Below, one piece after another: positions 30,927 to 36,667 of a stretch of 38,413 bases of DNA. The translations under genes and the position numbers were made by a program. Position 1 is the stretch's first letter; each line of letters starts with the position of its first letter. The stretch lies in NCBI GenBank assembly GCA_021813025.1, contig JAKAME010000004.1:1-38413 (forward strand). The letters run 5' to 3'. Source of the DNA: Microcaldota archaeon (lineage in GTDB: Archaea > Micrarchaeota > Micrarchaeia > Anstonellales > Anstonellaceae). The notes under the pieces are model-generated. The model worked only from the letters and a program-made list of their open reading frames with translations, made no database searches and was not told the origin of the DNA.

Positions 30927-31095
30927 GCAGAAAGGGAGGGGAATAGGGGCAGAATGGATGAGGAAGAGGGAGAATAGGGGAAGTAAGCGTGTATTGTAGT
31001 GCGGTGGAATGAAAAGAAAAGTATAGAATGACCGCGCAAATTAGTGTGGTGCGGTGTAAAGAGCGGGAAGAATGGGCGCAGATTAATATATTAGA

Positions 31096-31103
31096 ATTTA
31101 AAA
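31096..31103 (+). promoter_or_regulatory. TATA box for the small basic protein gene
   Basis: AGAATTTAAAAAAG lies about 60 bases before ATG 31164. The rest of 30927-31090 has no gene. It is purine-rich and holds an imperfect direct repeat around GTGCGGTG. Confidence 0.45.
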
Positions 31104-31163
31104 AAGCGAAATGGTGAACCGTCTGCTTTTCGAAACCAAGGCATGGGCATAGGATGTGAGCAA

Positions 31164-31655
31164 ATGGATGACGCGATATTCAAAATCATCAAAAACCGCC
31201 TGACGCGCTGGGAGGGCCAGACTCTCAACCAGGAGAAGCTGGGCGCCCTGCGCACCGAGATTTACGAGAAGACGAGGACGAACAAGTTCGCCCCCTTCTC
31301 CAACATCAAGAAATGGATAAAGGGCGCGCGCAAGCGCATGGCCGCCGAAGCGAAAGCGGCGGCCAAGAAGGAGAAGAAGGTGGCCAAATCCTCAGGCAGA
31401 GGGCGCGAGGCGCCCCGCCCGGCTTCTGTTCCTGCCGCAGTGCAGAACAGCCTTGACGAAATCAAGGCAGAGATGAGCCTTGAGCCCGCGCGCCAGGAAG
31501 TCTCGCTGCCAAAGCCGACCGTGGTGATGGACAAGGTGTATTTGCAGTCGATTTCATTCGAAATAGCCGCGATGCGCTCGGCCATGGACAGGATTGGAAG
31601 GCAGCTGGACAAGCTTGAGAAGGAGCTGAACCAGCACAGGCAGGGCGCGGAATAA
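31164..31655 (+). CDS. small basic helical protein, unknown function
   Basis: The 163-residue protein has a conserved-looking N-terminal helical domain (about residues 1-55, DDAIFKIIKNRLTRWEGQTL then TNKFAPFSNIKKWIKGARKR). A Lys/Ala-rich basic stretch follows (56-90), then a linker and a C-terminal coiled coil (about 125-160). The composition suggests nucleic-acid binding, but I recognise no family. ATG 31164 follows GGATGTGAG by three bases; the upstream in-frame ATG 31143 lacks a comparable site. It converges on the RelE-like gene across a T-rich spacer (31656-31687). Confidence 0.65.
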   Translation: MDDAIFKIIKNRLTRWEGQTLNQEKLGALRTEIYEKTRTNKFAPFSNIKKWIKGARKRMAAEAKAAAKKEKKVAKSSGRGREAPRPASVPAAVQNSLDEIKAEMSLEPARQEVSLPKPTVVMDKVYLQSISFEIAAMRSAMDRIGRQLDKLEKELNQHRQGAE

Positions 31656-31687
31656 GAAAAATATTTTGTTTCTTTGTTTTCTCCAGC
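31656..31687. terminator. T-rich spacer between convergent genes
   Basis: Plus-strand T4 runs separated by G or C follow the stop at 31655 and give a U-rich 3' end. It also lies downstream of the convergent toxin gene. Confidence 0.45.
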
Positions 31688-31936
31688 CTACATGTAGACA
31701 TCTTTTCTGTGTCCCACGCGGGCGATGATGACGTTTTCGCCTTCTATAAGGTAGACCACACGGTATTTCCCGACGTGGATGCTGCGCTTATTTTTGAGCA
31801 GATTGGAGAGCGACTTGCCAAGTTCCGGATGGTCGGTCAGCTGAAGAATCTTTTTCAAAATGGGAATCTGCACGGATTTGTCAAGGGCCTTGAGCTGGTC
31901 TCGGGCCTCGCCCCGGTAATGCAGATTATATCTCAT
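31688..31936 (-). CDS. relE: RelE/ParE-family toxin
   Basis: The 82-residue protein has the RelE fold signature: YRGEARDQLKALDKSVQIPI helices, then SIHVGKYRVVYLIEGENVII and a closing ARVGHRKDVY. RelE toxins cleave mRNA in the ribosomal A site; ParE relatives poison gyrase. The basic Lys/Arg and Tyr residues near the C-terminus favour the RelE branch. The ATG overlaps the antitoxin stop by 11 bases, the usual arrangement. Confidence 0.88.
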   Translation of the reverse strand: MRYNLHYRGEARDQLKALDKSVQIPILKKILQLTDHPELGKSLSNLLKNKRSIHVGKYRVVYLIEGENVIIARVGHRKDVYM

Positions 31937-32156
31937 GCTTCAGCCCCAATTCTTTGATTAGCTGCGCATGAGTTATCGTCTTTCCGGTCTTGAACTCCTT
32001 CCCGGCCATTTCCAGCGCCTTGAGGTCCTCGGCCAGTTCTGCCTCGTCCAGCTTCTGCTGGAAGGCCCGGCGGGCAATCTCGCTCCATCGGTATTCGGCG
32101 TGCTGGCGCATGCGCGCATAGAGCGCTTCGGGGAGGCTTAGGGTGATATTAGCCAT
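31926..32156 (-). CDS. relB: ribbon-helix-helix antitoxin (RelB-like)
   Basis: The 76-residue protein starts MANITLSLPEALYARMRQHA with WSEIARRAFQQKL, a textbook ribbon-helix-helix DNA-binding domain (residues 1-35). An acidic helical tail follows for toxin binding. It overlaps relE by 11 bases. Two perfect inverted repeats cover the TATA-start region, one including the ATG itself, consistent with tight autorepression. Confidence 0.88.
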   Translation of the reverse strand: MANITLSLPEALYARMRQHAEYRWSEIARRAFQQKLDEAELAEDLKALEMAGKEFKTGKTITHAQLIKELGLKHEI

Positions 32157-32198
32157 GTGAAATCACATGATTTATGTGAAAGCACATAAATATAAATC
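32154..32198. promoter_or_regulatory. relBE promoter with two inverted-repeat operators
   Basis: CATGTGA-AA-TCACATG (32154-32169, containing the start codon) and TTTATGTG-AAAG-CACATAAA (32171-32190) are perfect dyads with centres 19 bases apart. They share the core ATGTGAAAxCACAT. The TATA box GGATTTATATTTA (minus, about 32187-32200) overlaps the second dyad. Ribbon-helix-helix dimers bind such adjacent sites cooperatively. Confidence 0.8.
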
Positions 32199-32306
32199 CA
32201 TCTGCCCGGGAAGAACAAAGCGAAAAACGCGGGCGCATGAAAGGTCCGGGCGCGGAATAGGAAAAAAGCGACCTGATTGCCGATTGCCCGGCCGGCCGGC
32301 GTCTGA

Positions 32307-32909
32307 TTAGTCCTTAAGCTCTTTCTCGTAGCACAGGACATAGGCATTAACTCTTTTCGACCACTCGGGTTGCAGCTTCCTGGTTTGCGTCCAGCCATCT
32401 TTTTCGTGCAGGTGCATGCTTTGTTTCTGCAAGGTGGAGGTTTCCGCGTATGCTGTCACAAAATCATGCTTTCTTGCAAGAGCGTATCTGACTTCCAACA
32501 GCGCCCGACCTACCCCGTGCCCAAAATAATCTGGATCGGTTCTCCATTTGCAGAATTCCACGATGTTTTCTCCCAAGTCTGCGCGCTCCCTCAAAGCTCC
32601 GAATCCGACTATTTTTTCGTTTATCTCGGCAACAACAAAATCATTTCTTCCGGTCATGTAGCTGCTGTCGATGTCTTTGAGGTCCTGGTCCCAGCCGGTG
32701 TTTGGCCAGTATACATAGCCTGGATTGGATTTCATAGACTTGAGATGGAGGTCGAAGAGCGTCTGCAAGTTGTCGGTCTGCTTATATCTCCGCACAACGA
32801 GTTTTTCACCCTGTTTTGTTATCGTTTCGCTCAAAACTTCACCGTAAGGAAAGCCGGCTCTGGGGCACTTCGCATTTTTGCTATCTGCGGGCAGAAATAT
32901 TTTCTTCAT
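32307..32909 (-). CDS. GNAT-family N-acetyltransferase
   Basis: The 200-residue enzyme has the GNAT core: EKIVGFGALRER (strand 4), then motif A FCKWRTDPDYFGHGVGRALLE with the acetyl-CoA pyrophosphate loop F-G-H-G-V-G (residues about 119-140), then a helix and FVTAYAETSTL. The C-terminal LHEKDGW is the usual motif B. Substrate unknown. A TATA-like TTATTAAA (minus, 32933-32940) is at leaderless distance from ATG 32909. The gene looks more AT-rich than its neighbours, which might mean later arrival; this is an impression, not measured. Confidence 0.85.
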   Translation of the reverse strand: MKKIFLPADSKNAKCPRAGFPYGEVLSETITKQGEKLVVRRYKQTDNLQTLFDLHLKSMKSNPGYVYWPNTGWDQDLKDIDSSYMTGRNDFVVAEINEKIVGFGALRERADLGENIVEFCKWRTDPDYFGHGVGRALLEVRYALARKHDFVTAYAETSTLQKQSMHLHEKDGWTQTRKLQPEWSKRVNAYVLCYEKELKD

Positions 32910-32977
32910 ATGGTAATTAGTAGAAAAAGATGTTTAATAATCTATGCTCCTGCTCCGGACGCGAGCTGGGTGTGAGC

Positions 32978-32987
32978 TATATATCCT
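32978..32987 (+). promoter_or_regulatory. TATA box for the MBL nuclease gene
   Basis: CTATATATCC stands 21-30 bases before ATG 33008 and predicts a leaderless message. This excludes the longer upstream frame. Confidence 0.6.
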
Positions 32988-33007
32988 TTGTCGCTGTTGC
33001 AGGCGCG

Positions 33008-34132
33008 ATGGGCGATTCCCTCGTGGTGCGCATGGCGGGCCGGCGCATCGGCATGGACGTGGCTGGCGGCGAGCTTGCCTATATTTCGCACGCGCACTCG
33101 GACCACACGCAGGCGCTGGGCGGGCCGGCGCCGATTTTCTGCTCAGACATAACGGCGGATATTTTGGGGATTGGAAAAGCGGAGGAGAAAGAAGAAAGCG
33201 GGCAGGAGAAAATCGAAAACCCGCTTCTTCCAAAAGCAGATAGCCCCGTCCCTCTTCTTCCTGCTGTAAAAGAAAAAATTCCTCGCCGCTCAAGAAAATC
33301 CCATTCTGTTTCCTCAATCGAGCCTCCGGCCAAATGGCAGCAGGCCCGCATTCCTATTCCGGAAGGAATCGAGCTGCATTCTGCAGGCCACATCTTGGGC
33401 TCCACACAGCTGGTTGGAATGAGCGAGCAGTACGGGCGCGTTGCATACACTGGGGATTTCAAGCTGCGCGACGGCTTGACGCTGAAGGGCGCGCCGATTA
33501 TTTCCTGCGACACCCTGTTCGCGGAATGCACCTACGGGGACCCGGCAGTTGCCTTCCCACCGCCCGAGAACGTGCTTGAGGACATGGAGAGATGGGCGCG
33601 GCAGAATCGGGAGGCCATACAATTGTGGGGCGGATATTCGACCGGAAAGGCGCAGGAGCTTGTGAAATTCATAAACGAGTATTTGGGCGAGACGCCCATA
33701 GTGGGCGGCAAGGCTGCGGAAGTGTGCGCAGCGTATCGGCGCGCGGGCGTGAACCTGCAATGGCTTGCGCCCGATTCGGCTGAGGCGCAGGAGGCCATGC
33801 GGGGCGCATTTCTTTCGGTGATGCCCCCCCACCAGCTCAGCCCCCTGCTGGCAGGCAGGCTGGCGGCAGTGCATAGGAGGAAAGTGCTGTCAGCATTTGC
33901 CACAGGCTGGGCGCTGGTGCGCCAGCTGCCGGTGCATGCGGCATTTCCCCTCTCAGACCACGCCGACTTCGGCGAGCTTTTGCAATATGCGAAGGAATCC
34001 GGAGCCAAGCGCGTCATTCTGGCGCACGGGGACAACGAGAAAACCGCAGCAGCGCTGCGCGCTGCCGGCGTGAACGCGCAGGCGATTGAGAGCTTGGAGC
34101 CGCAGCAAATGATTCTGAAAATCGGGGAATAG
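33008..34132 (+). CDS. metallo-beta-lactamase (beta-CASP-like) nuclease
   Basis: The 374-residue protein carries the metal-binding HAHSDH (residues 28-33), HSAGHILGS (about 124-132), TGDF (149-152), FPLSDHADF and LAHGD, in the order of RNA/DNA-processing MBL nucleases of the YSH1/CPSF73-like group (COG1236). No KH domain is present, unlike the larger archaeal CPSF1 proteins. A poorly structured Glu/Lys/Pro/Ser-rich insertion of about 50 residues (about 57-110) separates the first motif from the second. The leaderless TATA box sets ATG 33008. T8 at 34164-34171 follows the stop. Confidence 0.85.
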   Translation: MGDSLVVRMAGRRIGMDVAGGELAYISHAHSDHTQALGGPAPIFCSDITADILGIGKAEEKEESGQEKIENPLLPKADSPVPLLPAVKEKIPRRSRKSHSVSSIEPPAKWQQARIPIPEGIELHSAGHILGSTQLVGMSEQYGRVAYTGDFKLRDGLTLKGAPIISCDTLFAECTYGDPAVAFPPPENVLEDMERWARQNREAIQLWGGYSTGKAQELVKFINEYLGETPIVGGKAAEVCAAYRRAGVNLQWLAPDSAEAQEAMRGAFLSVMPPHQLSPLLAGRLAAVHRRKVLSAFATGWALVRQLPVHAAFPLSDHADFGELLQYAKESGAKRVILAHGDNEKTAAALRAAGVNAQAIESLEPQQMILKIGE

Positions 34133-34163
34133 TGCCTGACATTAATTGACTAAAAATTGCATC

Positions 34164-34171
34164 TTTTTTTT
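34164..34171 (+). terminator. T8 terminator
   Basis: A run of eight T, 32 bases after the MBL nuclease stop and followed by further A/T-rich sequence, is a typical archaeal U-tract terminator. Confidence 0.55.
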
Positions 34172-34272
34172 GATTAATACCTGTCTTTTAGCAGTATTAT
34201 AGCTTATGTTCATGAAAAAGAGGGCAATAAATTAAATAGGCCGGCTGCGACAGCCCGGCAGGGGTGAGCGCG

Positions 34273-34395
34273 ATGAATCGCGTCGAACGCTGGCTCAAGT
34301 CCAGCGCCTTCGTGCCGCTCCGCATCACTGGAGAGGTGTTGTTCGGCACGTGGGGAGAGCATTGGGAACGCAGGCGGCTGCAAGGCCTGCTCTGA
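34273..34395 (+). CDS. 40-residue small basic protein
   Basis: A short ORF reads MNRVERWLKSSAFVPLRITG and ends RRLQGLL. A GGGGTGAG at 34261-34268 precedes the ATG by 4 bases, and an AATAAATTAAATAGG box at 34226-34240 lies at the right distance for a short leader. Expression signals are thus better than for many large genes here. The peptide is basic with alternating Trp/Leu/Val and Arg/Lys/Glu, compatible with an amphipathic helix. No family recognised. Confidence 0.55.
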   Translation: MNRVERWLKSSAFVPLRITGEVLFGTWGEHWERRRLQGLL

Positions 34396-34522
34396 TGTAA
34401 GAACTTGAGAAAAAAGTTGGCATTGACGCGGCCTGTTTGGAGGCCGCCGGCGTCAGACAAAACTTTAGCGGATTAGCGGGAGCCGGCGGATGGATGGGCC
34501 GAAGAGCTTCGCGATGAGACTA

Positions 34523-34532
34523 GTTTTATAAG
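34523..34532 (+). promoter_or_regulatory. TATA box for the 306-residue gene
   Basis: GTTTTATAAG lies 31-40 bases before ATG 34563. Between the small ORF and this box, 34418-34452 holds a strong hairpin with core GCGGCC/GGCCGC and outer TGAC/GTCA. Confidence 0.5.
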
Positions 34533-34562
34533 TTTTTATGGCTGAACATAGTTGTGATTCTT

Positions 34563-35483
34563 ATGACACAACTTGCAGTCTTTAATGGAAAACTCCAAGC
34601 GCCTATGAGCGCCCAATACGCGCTTTTCAACAAGGCAATATTGGAGGGAAAGAAGCTTGCGCCATACAGAGAAGTCAGCAAACTGTTTCTTAACGTCCCG
34701 AATGGAGCGGATGAGCGCTATATGGGTTTTATGGAATTGATGAACGAGAGGATGGCTAACGGCAGGGGAACGTGTGGCGTGATGAGCGGCACCCATTATT
34801 TCGTCTCAGGAAGGGATTTGGCTGGCAATGACAAGCCGCTTGGAGACATCAAAGGCTCTTTTGTAGATTTATACGGCAAGGATTCCGAAGGGCGCAATGG
34901 ATTGACAATTTTCCATGCCCCGAAAGAGTTCAAAGGGGAGAAAAACATCAAGGTTTACGCGGACGCGTGGAACAGCAAAGGAGAGCAGGCATTGGACATC
35001 TGGGTTGACAAGAACCTCGAGGGTAAAAAAGTCCTGCATGTGGAATACAATTCCAACGCGGAATTCACGCAATTCGAGCTGCCGCAGAAAAAGGAGATTG
35101 ACGCGGCGGTGGAATACGCGGTTTTCATGGTTAAATTCGGGCTGGTCGACAAGAAACCGCTGGGCGGCGGCATGGCGATAGCAAGCATGGCAAACCGCAT
35201 TGTTGAGGTCGGCGTTGGGGCGGAAAAGGTGGGGAAATGGCTCAATCAGGACTTTGATTGGGTGTGCAAGATGGACCCCAACACCAGAATACCTGTCTTC
35301 AGCCCGTCGGACAACCCGGCCGAAAACGACATCCTGCAATTCTACGGCAATTCCGGCTTCAGAAACTCGGAGTTCGGGTTCGTGGGCCGAATCATCGATA
35401 GAGAAGGAAAAAGCAACGGGAAATTCAGCAAGGCGACGTTCAGCAGCACGAGATTGTACGACATCGCGCTTGTGGCTGAATGA
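34563..35483 (+). CDS. unrecognised soluble protein (306 residues)
   Basis: No family is recognised. The protein lacks a signal peptide and clear membrane helices. It has mixed alpha/beta sequence with a central beta-rich part (about residues 90-180, with IKVYADAWNSKGEQALDIWV and HVEYNSNAEFTQFELP), then a Gly-rich GGGMAIASMAN region, and a C-terminal SGFRNSEFGFVGRI. ATG 34563 is chosen over the GTG three codons upstream. An alternative ATG at 34538 is out of frame and encodes only 15 residues. Confidence 0.65.
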   Translation: MTQLAVFNGKLQAPMSAQYALFNKAILEGKKLAPYREVSKLFLNVPNGADERYMGFMELMNERMANGRGTCGVMSGTHYFVSGRDLAGNDKPLGDIKGSFVDLYGKDSEGRNGLTIFHAPKEFKGEKNIKVYADAWNSKGEQALDIWVDKNLEGKKVLHVEYNSNAEFTQFELPQKKEIDAAVEYAVFMVKFGLVDKKPLGGGMAIASMANRIVEVGVGAEKVGKWLNQDFDWVCKMDPNTRIPVFSPSDNPAENDILQFYGNSGFRNSEFGFVGRIIDREGKSNGKFSKATFSSTRLYDIALVAE

Positions 35484-35501
35484 GCATTCCGTTTTGGCTG
35501 A

Positions 35502-35813
35502 TTATTTCGTCTTGGCCTTGGGGCAGAGCTTCTGCAGCACCTTGAGGTGCATGTCGGCCATCGAGGTCGCGAAGTTGTATTCCGCCCCCATCTGGTCGAA
35601 GACCTGCACAATGACGCTCACGCGGCCCATCGGCATCTCCTCGACCTGCTCGAGCTTCTTGACGTAGTCGAGCGGCGCGCGGATGAACTGGCCCGAATTC
35701 TTGATGACAAGGCCGCCCTCGCAGATGTAGATTGTGCCCGTCTGGTCAAGGCCGTTCTCGAAAAGGCCTATGCTTTGCGAAACCATGCCATACACGCTGT
35801 CTTTCTGGGGCAT
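35502..35813 (-). CDS. small unrecognised protein, possible PH-like fold
   Basis: The 103-residue protein has a run of short alternating hydrophobic strands (TGTIYICEGGLVIK, RVSVIVQVFDQMGAEYNFAT) and a C-terminal helix (SMADMHLKVLQKLC). That pattern is compatible with a PH/GRAM-like beta barrel capped by a helix, though no family match is certain. The start is decided by AGGAGGT 7 bases before ATG 35813; the ATG two codons earlier (35819) would be only 2 bases from it. Transcription starts from a TATA box shared with the divergent pilin-like gene. Confidence 0.65.
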   Translation of the reverse strand: MPQKDSVYGMVSQSIGLFENGLDQTGTIYICEGGLVIKNSGQFIRAPLDYVKKLEQVEEMPMGRVSVIVQVFDQMGAEYNFATSMADMHLKVLQKLCPKAKTK

Positions 35814-35875
35814 AAACATTACCTCCTGCTCTCTTGGGCCTTGTCCGAATGCTTGCGCTCCACACCCATTGAAAG

Positions 35876-35882
35876 TTTATAA
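35876..35882. promoter_or_regulatory. bidirectional TATA box
   Basis: AAGTTTATAATC works on both strands. Rightward it is about 25-30 bases before ATG 35907 (leaderless). Leftward it leaves a leader of about 40 bases containing AGGAGGT. Confidence 0.55.
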
Positions 35883-35906
35883 TCTTTGGGCTTGCACACC
35901 ACAGAC

Positions 35907-36473
35907 ATGACAATGAGACAGGGACAAACGCGGTTCGGACGCGGGCAAATCGCGATGGAATACCTCGCGACATACGGCTGGGCGCTTTTCGCCATGTTCG
36001 CCGTGATTGCCATTCTGGTGGCTTCCGGCATGCTTGGCGCGGGGCGCTACACCAGCGAGGAATGCACCTTTGCCCCCAACCTGCCCTGCAACAACGCCTA
36101 TCTGGTGCGCGGGGCGAGCGACAGGGAAATGACCCTGCACCTCAACCTCACCAACACGCAGGGCTTCCCCATGTATGTCACCAGATGCTACTACCGCCCC
36201 GTCGGCGGAACGGAGCTGGATTACACCGGCGGCGAGGCCGAGTGCGACCTCAAGCGAACGGTGGGGCAGGGCGAATCGGTGCGATACGAGGCTCCGCTGA
36301 GCGTGAACAACCCCATCCGGCCCAGCGAGGTGCGCCGCGTCTATGTCACATACACCTTCAAGAACTGCCAGGACGCGCCAGCCCCAGACCCGGCGGCGAG
36401 CTGCTTTGCGGATGACGAGGCCTTTCCGCCCCACAACACTTCCGGCCTGATTGTGGCAGTCGTTCGGGGATAG
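35907..36473 (+). CDS. class III signal peptide (archaeal pilin-like) protein
   Basis: The 188-residue protein has a basic leader ending FGRG, then QIAMEYLATYGWALFAMFAV, a class III signal peptide cleaved after Gly by prepilin peptidase. The C-terminal domain (about residues 45-188) contains seven or so cysteines and several beta-type stretches such as MYVTRCYYRPVGGTELDY. It is a paralogue in design of 5789-6385, although the mature domains do not look alike. ATG 35907 is at leaderless distance from the TATA box; ATG 35913 is an alternative. T-tracts follow the stop. Confidence 0.87.
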   Translation: MTMRQGQTRFGRGQIAMEYLATYGWALFAMFAVIAILVASGMLGAGRYTSEECTFAPNLPCNNAYLVRGASDREMTLHLNLTNTQGFPMYVTRCYYRPVGGTELDYTGGEAECDLKRTVGQGESVRYEAPLSVNNPIRPSEVRRVYVTYTFKNCQDAPAPDPAASCFADDEAFPPHNTSGLIVAVVRG

Positions 36474-36500
36474 GAAAAAAGAGGGAAGAAATTGCTGCCC

Positions 36501-36618
36501 CCGCGCGGCTTCCTTTTTTTCGGCCCCCCTTTTTGCGGCCCGACCATTTTCTGGCCCCCAATTCCTTTTTTCCGCCCCTCCCGCCCCTCTTTTCGCCCCG
36601 CCCGCTTCCTTTTTTAAA
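36501..36618 (+). repeat. pyrimidine-rich tract of alternating T and C/G runs
   Basis: T4-T7 runs alternate with CCC-containing blocks about nine times in 118 bases. The left part should terminate the pilin-like gene and the right end (TTTTTTAAAC, 36609-36618) may be the SMC promoter. Its opening resembles bases 33-66 of the window (GCGGCTTCCTTTT then TTTTTCGGCCCCCCT). Confidence 0.55.
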
Positions 36619-36667
36619 CTCATGGCGACAATGAGGGCGACCAGTAATCCGCCGAGGCCAGATTTGC

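Noticed and set aside
34538..34585. 15-codon upstream ORF before the 306-residue gene
   Set aside because: It overlaps the main start out of frame, has no ribosome binding site and probably starts upstream of or at the transcription start.
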